Of a DNA stretch of 64,000 bases, positions 46,085 to 58,567 are shown one piece after another. How positions within the stretch are numbered: position 1 is the stretch's first letter; each line of letters opens with the position of its first letter. The stretch covers positions 126,860-190,859 of the forward strand of contig SCFE01000061.1 of assembly GCA_004352715.1 (NCBI GenBank), in the 5' to 3' direction. The position numbers were made by a program, and so were the translations under genes. This DNA comes from Hofstenia miamia (Eukaryota > Xenacoelomorpha > Acoela). The notes below the pieces were generated by a model, which worked only from the letters and a program-made list of their open reading frames with translations, was not told the DNA's origin and did no database searches.

Positions 46085-46770
46085 GCTTACGATTGAATAA
46101 TATTGACTTCACTGTAAATCTATAAAAAATTTTAACATCAAGCCTCTTCCTGTGCACTGAATTTAATTTGTGATACAGTCACAAAACATTTGACATACTA
46201 AGCATAGCATAACTGTTATGCAGATTTACTCTTAGTATATCATTTCATAATTGTACTTTTAAAAAATGTAACGTTAACTAGACATTGTAAACCTAATAAA
46301 ATTGATTGTTATATTCTACTAAAATATGTTACACGTTCATACATTATTACAATATTTAATATAGTGTGTTCTAATAACAAATTTTGAAACCTCACGTCCT
46401 AAATTCTTTTAGAGAAAAATTATATAAAATTTCAGATAGTTTCAAATTTTCAATTAGGATTTTCCAAATTATGTATTCGGAATGTAAAATTTGGATACAA
46501 TTCCAATTGTGGTGAAAAAGTAGAGGATTACCTTGCAAAGCGTTGTCCATTAGGTCAACACAGTATTCAACATTCAACAACGCTGTTTGAATGCCAAAAA
46601 TTTATAAAAAAATCACAATTTTTACATTCCGAGGCACAAATCAAAACTAATTATATGCTAAAAATAATATTTCTTGCCTTGGAAACTCAATAATTTTATA
46701 TTATTGTCTTGCTTTATACATATATATCAATCTAATAATCGATAGAAAAACTATTCTATAAGAATATTTT
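45347..46770. other. Intergenic stretch before the receptor gene
   Basis: Contains a (TA)n run at 46054-46082 and no coding signature. It should include the receptor promoter. Confidence 0.5.
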
Positions 46771-46782
46771 GAATTTAGAAAA

Positions 46783-46992
46783 ATGGAAAACACATCGCTA
46801 ACTGAAGATAGTGTAATTAAAACATTCGAGATTGCACGAACATATGCATGTTTATTCGGCTTAGTTCTGGCTATTATTGGAATTTTCCTCAATATCCTAA
46901 CCTACAAAACTGCTAAATTTTTGGGAAAATTTAATTCCTCTATTGTGCTTATTCAATTGCTAGCCATATGGGACAGCATAGCAATAATTCAG
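46783..46992 (+). CDS. Receptor exon 1: N-terminus, TM1, TM2
   Basis: Seventy codons, phase 0 end at CAG|GTGAGA. The upstream acceptor TTTAG ends at 46778. Confidence 0.75.
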
Positions 46993-49823
46993 GTGAGAAT
47001 TGAATTTAATTTTTCTGTCATAGTCATTAACTATTATGTGGTATTGATAAAATGCTTCCAAAACTGTGCACAAGCAAAAATGAGTTTTATTAATAATTCC
47101 CGAACAACAATACTATGTTTCCATTTGTAGAAGCCTTTTGAAGCCTGTCTTTTTCTCTCATAAAAGGCCTTTAATGCAATCCAATAAATTAAATGTAAAA
47201 TTTTCTATGTAAAAGCGTAGAAACAACTGTTTTTAACCTTCAGCTGATTTCTAAAAATTTTTTATGATCCTAGAAAAAATTTTAAACGCTCATATCTTTA
47301 AGGCTATTCTAAATCTGGAAGTACCACATGATAGAGGATTTGCTCTTGATGTAAATTGTTTTTTTATGATAATTAAAATATCAATGTCTGTATTTTATAA
47401 TATTTAAAACTATATTTTACATTATGAGTTTATCATTTTGATTAAATTTTATAAATTGAAAAACTCTTGCCTCCAAATTTTTTGAAATTCCGAAATACTA
47501 CATGCCAAACTTTAGTCGAGTGCAAATAACTTAACTTGATTGTACGTCGAATTAAAATGAGTAAAATATAATCTAAGGTAAAAAGATGCAACATAACGTA
47601 CTAATATTTACATATTATTGGTAAGCTGATTTGCAGTACTAACCCATTACATTAAAAAGACAATGTTTTGTATACTTAACTTTTAGGATGGCATAGTAAA
47701 TCTTGGAGGAAAATACTTTGGCATTGATGTTACTAAAGTAGAAATAATATGTGAGTTTTATTATTTCCACAGCTTCGGAAGCTCACACGTTGCAAGCTAT
47801 CACTTAGTGGCCTTAGTTATTGACAGATTCATCGCAATTAAGGTATCTGATTTTTATGTATGTTGAAGCATACAAAACTACATGATGTATGCAGCTTTTG
47901 TAGTGTGTAAGACTACACAAACAACCTATAATGTATATTGAAGTCCAATCGAGACTCTTCATAATTCCAAATGTTATATATTTATAGATATCGTTCAAAC
48001 CTTTATAATCAGTAGAAAGACTTATAAGTTTGTGTATGACGCGTTTTGTGTTCTCTATTACAATATTAAAATTAATTTTTAGTTAATTTCCATGTCTGCT
48101 GCAAGTTATCTCAATTTGATATCTTTAGAAAATGGCGCAACACATTGGCTTTTGCGATTTTTTAATTTTTTAAAAACTAATTAACACTAATTTCCTTTTA
48201 GCATAACAATAATTTTTTCAAAGATTTGTTAGATTAGGTCCTGTCAGAAATTCATTAACTAAACATTTCAAATAAATCATGGAAAAACTTGTTTAATAAA
48301 TTTTAATCTTAAAAGATTACTTAAATATTACTCACTTATTGCAAATTCTTATCATCCTAAATTTCATAGTTTATACAAATGTAGGCGTATTAATGGTTAT
48401 GTGATTCATTGCGTGCTTTCAAAAAAGTTTGTTGAACGTATAGCCTCTCACATTTTGTTCTGGATTATAAAAAGCATTTTCATTGCTATCTGAAAAGTTA
48501 CTGTTTTATTGATGAAATTTTTTCAAAGTTCGATTATTTAGAAACTGCATTTCAAATCAGTTATTTTCGAAAGATTTGAAGCATTAATTATTTTCCTCAT
48601 AAATTTAATCATATTTAAGATATTGCTTTGTTACATGTGAAGCAATCTGCACTCATTTTCTAAAATTCTGCAAATTTCCTAGAATGATCTTCGAGTTGTT
48701 GCAAAAATACTGTGCAAATCACCATGTGAGTTATACTTAATTAGTGATGATATTAAAGTTTAAGAGGGAGATTGTGTTATAATGATTAGAATCCCTCGAA
48801 TCATGATTTTAATAATAATTTAGAAGTGGATAAAAACCAAGAGCTTGCTTTTATCATTTCCTAATTTATCGAAGACATGAATTGCCATAGCAACAAAGCG
48901 TAGACTTATTTTATACCAATAAGTTTAGATTTATTTTTAGTTTCCTGTTTGGTATCGCTTAAATGGAACTCCTCGATTTGCTTATATTACCAGCATTGCA
49001 ATCACCGTCGCTGCATACATTCTATCAATTCCATCTGTATATTTTTTCTCGTTAGAAGACGGAGTATGTTTGATGACGGGAGATGCATTGCTTTTCAGTG
49101 GTACCTAGGGTTTCTTTCTTATGTCGTGTACTCTTCGCTACCCTTCAGTTTGATATTCATCTTCAATTTTTATTTCATTTACTATCTTACCACTATGCGT
49201 AAGGTGTACGTATTTTGTATTTATTAATAAAAAATCTTAGTATGTGGCCAAAAAAATTCTAAAATCCGCAACCTCTGACTTTGCCCCTCAATGCGTTTGA
49301 AATATCTTTGCATATATCAAGAAACAGTCAAAGTTTTTTAACTTAGTTAATTTGATGAAGTTAATATGTATATAAAAGGCTGTGAGAATTGATATACTAT
49401 ATATTTTGTCTAGATTACATCGACTGAATGAATCATTTCAGCAACTGTTTGTATTACACATTAAAGCATTACTAAAAACTGTTTTACGTTTGTAAAAATA
49501 TAGTTAGTTAAAATAATTTTTAAAATATTTTTAGAAAATCAACATCTGAAAGAGATTCTCAGAATCGCAACATGGCATTGATGTTGACAACCGTTAGCAT
49601 ATCATTTCTCATTTTTACTTTATCTTGTGGATTGTTGTTGTTTTGGTATTTTAATTTCACTGTAAAAACTGATAGAGATGCTGCATTGGCTAACTTAATA
49701 GAAGTTGGATTTGAAATTCCCGCTATTTTTAATTCCTCCTTGAATTTTATTTTCTTTTATTTCAGTGGAAGAGGATATAGAGTTGCTTCAGCAAAGATGA
49801 TCTCATCGTTAGTATCTAACTAA
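46783..49823 (+). CDS. Rhodopsin-like 7TM receptor, orphan
   Basis: Exons 46783-46992, 47687-47842, 48941-49063, 49099-49205 and 49535-49823 join to a 294-residue membrane protein. TM1 and TM2 lie in exon 1 (FLNILTY with the TM1 Asn; AIWDSIA with the TM2 Asp). Exon 2 has the TM3 cysteine (IICEFYY) and LVIDRFIAI, a DRF version of the DRY motif. Exon 3 holds TM4 and the next exon TM5. The last exon has TM6 without the usual CWxP and TM7 with NSSLNFIFFYFSGRG in place of NPxxY plus helix 8. NTS near the start is a glycosylation site. The ATG follows a TTTAG acceptor. The step at 49064-49098 is either a 35-bp intron or a frameshift; in the latter reading the gene is a pseudogene or has an assembly error. 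The short peptide-receptor-like layout is seen; the ligand is unknown. Confidence 0.75.
47687..47842 (+). CDS. Receptor exon 2: loop and TM3 with DRF
   Basis: Fifty-two codons between AACTTTTAG and AAG|GTATCT, phase 0 at both ends. It includes the TM3 disulphide cysteine and the IDRF motif. Confidence 0.8.
48941..49205 (+). CDS. Receptor exon 3: TM4 and TM5, with micro-intron or frameshift
   Basis: Begins after TTATTTTTAG. The frame runs through TM4 to LEDG at 49063. TM5 (WYLGFLSYVVYSSLP on to TTMRK) continues from 49099 in another frame and exits at phase 2 before GTACGT. Between them lies a 35-bp piece with perfect GTATGT and TTTTCAG ends. Without splicing, that piece would encode VCLM, supplying the loop-2 cysteine, but the frame then breaks. 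Confidence 0.7.
49535..49823 (+). CDS. Receptor last exon: TM6, TM7 and stop
   Basis: Starts after ATATTTTTAG and completes a split Val codon. TM6 and TM7 are followed by a short tail ending SLVSN. Stop TAA is at 49821-49823. Confidence 0.78.
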
Positions 49824-49827
49824 TAAA
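49822..49827 (+). terminator. AATAAA overlapping the receptor stop codon
   Basis: The poly(A) signal starts inside the TAA stop, implying a 3' UTR of only a few dozen bases if it is used. Confidence 0.45.
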
Positions 49828-51395
49828 GTAAAACCTTTGTTTATTCATGATTTGTATGTTTTTGAAGTTCTTAGCTGCACCAATACTAAAATTAATATAT
49901 TTTTCCTGAAAAATTAGTAACTAAAACATTTTTAATGCACAAATAGTTTCACTAAATAGTACGCCCTAATTATCGCTTCTAGTCTATTGCTCTAAATTTT
50001 CAGTAATAATAAGGTAAATTTATGTAGATGTTCCTTGTTTTTTGAAGTTTAAAATTTGGAGCCCAAATTTTATTTTTGATATAACTGAAAAAATATTTGT
50101 GAAATCAATTTACCTTTATTAAAACTTCCAATCTTTGATAGCTTTCAGCAACCTTGAAAAGTAGGCAAAAGACTATATATGCATTAAGTTCTTGAAGAAA
50201 ACTTCTTATAAAAGTAAATATGAGAAATCTTGAAGTTAATTTGCTTTTGCCTATAATATTTTTTTAAAATAAAAAAAATTTTAAACAAGATTACGTTAAC
50301 TTTTTTATAGTTTTCATCACGTGTATCCAAGTTAGAAGAAGCAAATTTTTCATAAAGCCTGAAATGTGAATGATAGTTTTAATTACTTTGACTAACTAGT
50401 TTGTTAGTAAAAATCTCTATAAGTAAAATTTATTGTTTTTGAAAAAAGAATTCACACATGCCTTCCTTATTTACGACTTACGTGAAATTTAGAATTAACA
50501 TTAGTATTTTTGCTCGTATGCTGTGCAACTAAGATTGTGCAGTTTTAAGATAATACCATTGCAAATGTGCACTAATCCTTGAAAATATTAGGATTAAATC
50601 ATATTTAAAAAGTGATTGACTAAAAATTTTGCCAAAATATTGATAATGCTTTCAAGCATTTTGACGTTGGAAATACTCTTAAGTGTTGAATTGTAAGTAA
50701 ATATGTCTTTTAATATACCAATATTTCATTGCATTTATCATCGAAAATTGCATTAAATAATAAATCTAAATATTATATTTCATCAGGTAAATAAATTTTG
50801 GATAAGCATTTTTTCTAAATTTTGTGTTTATTATATAGTATTTCATTGATACATTGAATTTACACTTTAAATTATAATTTTGTAACATCTTGTGCATGGA
50901 AATAATATGAAATTGTGTAAATATTTTTTATTGTATAATATGTTCAAATATCATGATTTTTCAAAAAATTGTCGTTTATTCTTCACTCCTCTTAACAGTC
51001 AAATTGATATTTTAAGTGAGAAAATTAGGATAGAGATTTTTTACAAAGTCAAAAGTAGAACAAAAAATTAATATATATATTTATTTAATGATATCAGATC
51101 CTAATTGCATGTAGTATTATTTAAACAGCAACTTTAATAATTACAAAACAAGTACGCATGGCAAATGTAATCATACCTGCCCTTAATTTTAGCAGATCTT
51201 GATCTAGGCCCATCATTTTTATCAATTTTTTTAAAGATTATATTAATTGTATTAATCATTAGTAATTTAATAAAAAATGATAGTGAGTGTTTTTATTCTT
51301 CAACCTCGTCTTGTTGTTATTCTTACTTGAACTTTAATAAATAATAGAGAGAACATAGATTAATTTTGACTTGCTTCATATTCACAGACTCGCTT
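49828..51395. other. Gene-free stretch, nothing recognised
   Basis: AT-rich, with no signature seen. Confidence 0.5.
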
Positions 51396-51399
51396 CAAA

Positions 51400-51580
51400 A
51401 TGGTTCGAACTTACAAACGCTAGCAAGATGCTCATACATACAAGAATTACACAGAACAACAACTTGCCGATGCTGTGACATCAATCACATCTGGAGAGAT
51501 GTCATATCGTCAAGCTAGCAACACATTCAACATCCCTATTGGAAAGTTGAATAATAGAATAATAGGAAAACACAATGAAA
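51400..51580 (+). pseudogene. Pipsqueak-type HTH fragment of a pogo-like transposase
   Basis: MVRTYKR, then after a stop YTEQQLADAVTSITSGEMSY-RQASNTFNIPIGKLNNRI, matches the N-terminal HTH_psq DNA-binding domain of pogo/Tigger-like transposases. The reading frame ends soon after and no DDE part follows. Confidence 0.65.
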
Positions 51581-51744
51581 TTATAATTATTATAAAATCA
51601 ATGTTTATATTAATTTCTTCTTAGTATTAAATGTATTTTATGTGATAAATTAAATAGTAATATAGTTTTCTGCCAATAAAACAACAATAAGATAAATGTT
51701 GCAATACTCAGAGTGTAGTATATAAAGAACATATCTTCATGTAT

Positions 51745-51780
51745 GTCCAAAGTAGTCCCAGGCAAGGGACTACTTTGAAC
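51745..51780. repeat. Hairpin-like inverted repeat
   Basis: GTCCAAAGTAGTCCC and GGGACTACTTTGAAC pair 14 of 15 across a six-base loop. Related words (TGTTCAAAGAAGCCCC, TGTTCAAAGTAGCCCC) occur at about 51869 and 51941, suggesting terminal repeats of a small transposon. Confidence 0.7.
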
Positions 51781-52000
51781 ATCACATCTTATTGAAGATA
51801 ACTCTTCAAAGAATTAATATATTTGATCTAGTTTGAGCTACAGTTAGTTCCCATGATTGGCTATCAATGGTGTTCAAAGAAGCCCCTTATTTCAACAGAA
51901 TATTGTGAAGGGCTTCATCAAAGTTGCCATAGGTATATTACCTGTTCAAAGTAGCCCCACTCTACAGTACTAAATTGTGATCTGAATCTTTTCGCCTACA

Positions 52001-52078
52001 GCCTATTTGATAGTAGATGCTACTAAATTAGTATGGAATAACTTGGTTTTGGCTAATATTATACAAAGAATAATGATG
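52001..52078 (+). repeat. Candidate 5' LTR fragment
   Basis: TTGATAGTAGATGCTA and the following 60 bases recur with few changes at 56105-56182, on the far side of the gypsy coding remnant. Confidence 0.45.
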
Positions 52079-52082
52079 CTAG

Positions 52083-52750
52083 ATGGTGACCAACGACTGT
52101 GTAAAGAAACAAATTCTGAAACTGATTTTAATCTTTTCAATGTATTCTCTTAATGAAAAACTTCAACATCTCATCAAAAATGTAAGCTATTTGTCAATTA
52201 TTAGAAATTCTTCATCTAAAATTAAGAACATTACAAACGAATTAATAAATCCTTCTAAAGCTATATCATGTGGAAAAGTTTTTAATTTTTTCTTATGTGC
52301 AATACCAAAGTACTCCTCTCTCCTAACCACTTAAATTATTAGAAAACAAAAATCCCTACTTTATGTACCACCACACTTTGAAAGCCTTAAACACAACTGC
52401 ACTAATTGATTTGGTATCTTGATTTATCAGAAAGACTCAAGGACATTGAATCTCAAATGCATAACATACAATCTGAACAAAATTTCAGTAATCAGGAACA
52501 GGAGCAAATGGAATCCCACTATGTATCACAAAAACAGTTCTTCAATTTTGAAATGTCAATCATAGAAAACCTAAATGTTTTTCATAGTAATATTTTAGAA
52601 ACAATTACTAATCTGATGCAATCAGCTGCACCAATCCAACATGAATCAATGAAAATAGCATTCAACAATGCCAAGAAGAGAAACAAATCATTGTTAAATA
52701 GCATACACATCTACAACTTTGCATGCAACCTTTATGATTTAATGAGGTGA
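52083..52750 (+). pseudogene. Unidentified frames before the gypsy gag
   Basis: Two adjacent frames of 83 and 114 codons (52083-52334, 52406-52750) are Lys/Glu/Gln-rich and probably helical. They lie between the LTR-like piece and the gag-like segment and may be leader or gag sequence. No family is recognised. Confidence 0.3.
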
Positions 52751-53239
52751 ACAACAAAAGTTGGAAGTGTGTATGCAACTCCAACTTTGTTGTGAACTTT
52801 TAATTTATGGATTAGAATTTTGTCATTTCTCACAGAAATGCGCATTATTATTTACATAACTGATTAAAATTACACAAGATCCTTTCAAACAGAGGTATTC
52901 TTTCTTCAGACTGCTTGATTGTATTGGTTATAGTGTATTTCACTGTAGATTTAATTTTTAGAAATGGCAATAAATATAATTCAACCAAAAAGTTGTGCAC
53001 AAAATTGTAAGTGTGTACACAAATATTTTTGCTGTGAAATTTAATATTACCTAAAAGTTGTGAACAAAACTGTAAGTGTTTACACTACTTTACTTTCAAC
53101 CCCATCCTAGCCCACAAAGACCTCCACTAAGAGTGTCACCAGCAGTAACTCTAAAAAAATAACTCCACATGCAGTATTTGACACAAAATCTAAGAAAATA
53201 GTATCTATGTTACCTGATCCGACTCTAAAAAACAGATAT

Positions 53240-55890
53240 TAAATTCCTAAAAGGTCTCAATATTTTACAAGCAAGTTTGATATAAAAAGCCAAACATTTC
53301 ATGAATGGCTCATACTGTTTGAGATATATTTAGTGCAGCAGCATGGTACAAAAGAAAATGGAACAACACAGCTCCCACTTTTCTTGAAAGACAGAGCACT
53401 CCAAGTGTATTTAAGCCTTGATGTGGTCATGAAATCTGATTATGATAAATTAGTAGAAGCAATGGCTAACCAATTTGACAACAAATGTACTTATAAACAA
53501 TATTGAATGCAGCTCGACAGTTGTTAACTTGAGAAAGATGAGGACATTATCAACACATTTACAAGGTAGATGTATTACTAAGATTATCACAAGAAGATGA
53601 ACACTATTATAAGCAATATCTGTACTCCTACATACATGCAAATCTTGCAAAAAGCATGAAAAATCATTCTGAAAATAAATGTGACATTGATGACAATATT
53701 CAAATGCTAATTAACAAAGCTGTCAATATTCAATTAATAATCAAAAACAATGAGAAGTAGCAAGCACATCTCAAAAACAACAACAACTTTTCACAAAAAA
53801 GTATTCATCACAAAAAACCATAGAAGAAAAACCCATCAACTACTCATTAGTAAAATACCTGCAATGTGGGAAAAAAGGACACATCACAATAATTACAAAC
53901 AGTTATCTATGTTGTGAAATATGAAGGCTTCTATACCACAGAAGGTGCTGAACAAATGGAAGAACAGAATGGGGAAGATTTAAACTAAAAAAGGCGCCGC
54001 CCCTAGACTGAGCAGAAGAAATCATCATTGTAACAGATTTATTGGAAAGAAACTTGATCCTAATAACAATAAATAGTTGCAATTTGAAAGCTATGATCGA
54101 CACAGGAGCTTCAATAACCATCATGGCTGACACATGCACCAACAACATATGATGATAAGAGAAGATATCACAAAAGATGAGGTGAGACTAATCAACACAT
54201 CAGGAGATTACAGAAATGTTAAAGGCTTAGTAAAAGAAGCTCTAATCACCATACAGAATCTTAAATTTAAACAAAATGTCTACATCATGGATACACACAA
54301 CTAAACATTTCCATAAGAATTAATCCTGGGCACAGACTGCATAATGAAAAGCAACTGTTTAACAGATTACAGTAACATAACTCTCACAATAAAAGAAGAC
54401 AAGAATATAACAATTTTACTAACAACAAAGGGCAGCCAAACTTTGGAATTCTCTTTAACTGAAAATTTAATTAGTGAAAATCAAATCAAATAGCAATAAA
54501 AGGAGGTGTTGTCATCACAAATGCATACAGATTATGATTAAAAAGCATAACACTACTCAACAACATAGCAACAATACAAGATGGACATGGTGTCACAGCA
54601 ATACTGAACAACAGCAGTAAATATGTATTGATATGAGCTAAAGACAACTATCACAGCAATACCTCTTAAAAAATTTGTGATGAAGACAAGACCAATATTA
54701 CTCTAAGAACCATATAAAGAAACTGCAAATATCAAATACATACAAGTCTTAGCAAAAGAGTCACACCCTCACCTAACATCAGAGGAGATTGAAATCTTGA
54801 GCTAGGCACTGTAAACTAATGTCACCATCTTCAAAAACAACAAAATAAGTGCGGGAAAGGCCATTTGTGTACAGCACAAAATAGAAACTACATCCAATAA
54901 ACCTTTCTGATAACCCTGCAGATGAGTTGCACCACAGCTGCAAGAATGATATGTCAAAACTATCACAGAACTGCTCAACAATTGCATAATATGAAGGAGT
55001 AAGAGCCCGTATGCATCACCAACTGTATTCACCAAACAAGGTGAAAAATTTCGAGTGTGCATCAACTTTTGTAATGTCAACAACATTACTAAGAAGGATG
55101 CTTACCCATTACCAAGAATAGATGATATATTATATGCCACAGCAAGCTACAAATTATTCTCAACATTGAACCTATTGGCAGGTACCAATGTGCAAACAAG
55201 ACATAGAGAAAACAGAATTTATAACTCCATACAGCGTATTTGAGTGGTTATATATGGCCTTCCATTTTTGCAATGCACCAGCAACCTTTCAATGATACAT
55301 AGTGAAAATACTGCTAAACAAAAAGCACAAACTTGACAAAGGAATCGCAGCATCCATAGATAACATATTAATTAGGTCCTACAATACAGAAGAGCATGCA
55401 AGTCAACTGAACAATGTCTTGAATCTGTTATTTAAAGCAAGCCTATGTATTAATGCAAAGAAGTGCATAATCACAAAAAAGAAGGTAACATTCCTAGGAA
55501 GAAACATTCAAGCAGGAAACATTGTCATTAAAGATAGCTCAAAACAACTAATATGTGAAATTCAAGCCCCGTAAAACAAGATAGTCGTACAAAGAGTACT
55601 AGGTTTTGTTAACCACTATCATATGCTCATTCTGAATCTAGCAAAAAGACCGTACATATGACCAACTTATTAAAAAAGAAAATCGAATTCCAATGGTCAT
55701 GGAAAGAGCAAGACCAGCAAAATAGACTTAAACAAGAAATGAAGAACAATTAATCTTTAAACTCATCAATGAGAGATGGAATGCTTATACTGGACTGTGA
55801 TGCTAGCACAGTAGTAATAGATGCCACCCTTAGCCAAATCCAATACAATGGTGCAGCAGAAAATTTAAAAACAACGAACAGAAATATGGT
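53240..55890 (+). pseudogene. Ty3/Gypsy gag-pol remnant
   Basis: In order: a gag-like segment with FHEWLILFEIYL and FLKDRALQVYLSL (about 53290-53420), a worn zinc knuckle with QCGKKGHI (about 53860), the retropepsin active site IDTGAS within LKAMIDTGASITIMA (about 54085-54125), RT blocks KKDAYPLPRIDDILY and STLNLLAG (about 55090-55190), CNAPATF (55270), SIDNILIRS in place of the YLDDILI box (55355-55381), FLGRNIQAG (55492), and an RNase H start ILDCDASTVVIDATLSQ (55790-55840). No integrase follows. Frameshifts and stops throughout make it inactive. Confidence 0.75.
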
Positions 55891-56104
55891 TCTTATTAAT
55901 GGTAAAATTTGATGACTGAAATAGTGCTTTGCTTTGGCTGTAACTGCCATGTGTATTTCAATTCCTCTGTAGTAAATCAATTAAATATTATTACACTCCT
56001 CTGCTGTTTATTCTCAATCATTGCTATTTATTATGATGTTTTGCTGAAAGTGTAGTTGTGTTTCTCATTATAATTGCTTGCTAACCAGTGAATGGAATTG
56101 CTTT

Positions 56105-56182
56105 GCCTACTTGATAGTAGATGCTAGTAAATTAGTATAGAATAACTTGGTTTCAGCTAATATTATACAAACCCTAATGATG
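56105..56182 (+). repeat. Candidate 3' LTR fragment
   Basis: Direct repeat of 52001-52078. The true LTR ends are not clear. Confidence 0.45.
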
Positions 56183-57179
56183 TTGCATGGGGTTTCTATT
56201 TTGTTTCAATTTTTTTTGACATCTGCATTAAACTATCATTATAGCCTAGCGCCCCTCTCAACCCCGTGAAAAGAACTGGTCAATACCATGCAAGAAATGC
56301 TAATCAAACCGCTCGCAGTTGGAACTACGCAAACTAAATACAGACTGAGACATCTGAAAAACACAATTGATGAATTTTTGGAGAAAATTCAAAAAAATGT
56401 GTGATTAAGCTAGGTCACTGTTGCCTAGCATTATGTGATTTGAAAAAGAATCACCCTACCTAAAATTACTCCGATTTTCAAAGGAATAAATATATTGAAT
56501 GAAGTTCATTGTTTGTGTATTATTTATGTGATTATGGAGTTATATTAATGGTATTACAATTTTCATTTCACAATATATGTGGGAAAATAACATATTGTAT
56601 TTGAATAGATAATAGCTTGTGGGAATCCGTACTAGAGATGAGTGTGGTGTGGTAATACTGTGGAATACCGAGCAGTAGAATTTAAACAACTTGTGGTGGC
56701 ATAAAGTTATACAGATAGCGTGTTTTGTTTTAAGATTTAATATCTCTAAGTATTTGTCAGAAAACTTTTTCTGAAGCAAAACTAAGAGATTTCACATACA
56801 GAATATTAAAAGTAATTTTTACATACTACCTTAATAACAAAATTGAACAAAGTGACAGAATACCTAAGGATTTGTCTTTAAGCTTTTCTATGAATGATCC
56901 ATAACCCTGAGCAACAATTCAGGAATATCTATCTTTTTCTGGGAAGATAAAAATCGCCATTTTCTTGATATACCACTGTAAAATTTTATTTATTGCGGTA
57001 GTTTGCAGTAATAAAGCAGACATGCAGTGGTTAGTGGAGAAACTTTTTTCTCTGCTTTTCAAATAATTTTACAAAACCTGTACCACGCTCATTTCTAATC
57101 TGTACCACATTTTTCATAGCAGGCTTGGAGATATTTTCAGTGATGGTAATTTAATAAATACAAGAAGCAATCCACCAAC
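56183..57179. other. Gene-free stretch, nothing recognised
   Basis: No coding or repeat signature seen. Confidence 0.45.
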
Positions 57180-57187
57180 ATTACCTC

Positions 57188-58559
57188 TAGGGATGTGCAG
57201 GAATCCGGATCTGGTATAACCAGCAATTACACAACCGAATCCGGACATCCGGTAAAATTTAACTAGTTTATCGGATTTTACCAGATAATATATTCTGAAA
57301 TAAAATTTAATTAAAAAATAAATTATCAAGTAAAAAGCTATATTTTTCCTTGATATGGAAGATGTCATGCAACAAAACAAGTTTTTTCTGACATTTCAGG
57401 AAGTAGTCTATATAAATTTTATTTATTTTCATTCGATATTAATTGAGAACTGAGGTAGTTCTTCATTAATAATTATAATTCGAGCAACCAAAAGTCATAA
57501 AAGTAATATTTTTTTGTTAGTCTATTTTACAGTCTGCTTAAAACGAGATGGTTGTCAAACCTGGAGTGCAGTTAAATAGCAAGTTATAAAATCATAAATG
57601 TCATATTTTGTTTTTCGAAAAATATGGTAATATTTGAGGCAGAAATGTCATTAATGTCATATTTGGCATAGTTTCATTAAATTAAGAATAAACTTAAAAA
57701 TTAATTCTAGAGTGACTGCATTAAATCGGAACTAAAATTCGATATCAATTAATGTACTTCCTATCAACCCCCAAGAAAATTAATTGCTAGCTAATTGTTG
57801 ACACGACTCACTAGTCGACGCGTTTCTAGGACTAGGCATGTATGCTGGCAGCTGAAACTATATTAAACGAATAATATATATATATTATTATTTCATAGAT
57901 TTTGCAAGGCACACGTGTTGCAGATCTGTGCCATGCGCATTCAAGGAAAATATATCAGGGTTGACAATTTAATTGCTTCAATTAAGGCTGTTATCATAAA
58001 ATATCAAAGTTGTTCAATATTTGACAGAGTTGAAATTCCACCAGATGTTGTTATTACTCCGACCCTTGATCTTGGACATGTTACCTGTGAATGTAAAACC
58101 TATATCAATGCTCGATTAGTATATACCGGTTTCACTACCATAATGGAAGGAAAGGGGATGTACATTTAATTGCAATTGTATCACAAGTTACGAAAATTTC
58201 AAGCAACATCGGCTGCAGTTGAGAGATGTTCCTCTATGTTGAGAAAACTTAACCACAATAATATATGGAAATTTATGTTCTGTTATTATAACTTAGTGAA
58301 GCAGTTGCTTAAATAATTATGTATTTGTTTTATATCTTGTTCTCAGTAAAAGAAAAACGTTGTTTATATTGACTAAATGGATCTTTTTAAAAATAGATGA
58401 TCATATTTTAGGACATATTTCAATAAATTCTGTCCTATTTTGTCATAAAAATAAGGCCATATTTTGTTTTTTTAAAATAAATATTTCTGGTTGCCCTAAA
58501 AAAATTAAACAATATATAATGCAGTATCCGGCAGTCAAATTATCCGGATCCTATCCCTA
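57188..58559 (+). mobile_element. hAT element copy 2 with 8-bp target duplication
   Basis: ATTACCTC flanks both ends (57180-57187 and 58560-58567). The left end is TAGGGATGTGCAGGAATCC and the right end, as complement, TAGGGATAGGATCCGGAT. It is 1372 bp and lacks the TA array and nested MITE of copy 1. Confidence 0.9.
57915..58316 (+). pseudogene. hAT transposase fragment (copy 2)
   Basis: The same two blocks as in copy 1: NLIASIKAVIIKYQ to TPTLDLGHVT, then TSAAVERCSSMLRKL and NNIWKFMFCYYNL from the C-terminal dimerisation region. The middle of the transposase is absent in both copies, so they descend from the same deleted form. Confidence 0.7.
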
Positions 58560-58567
58560 ATTACCTC

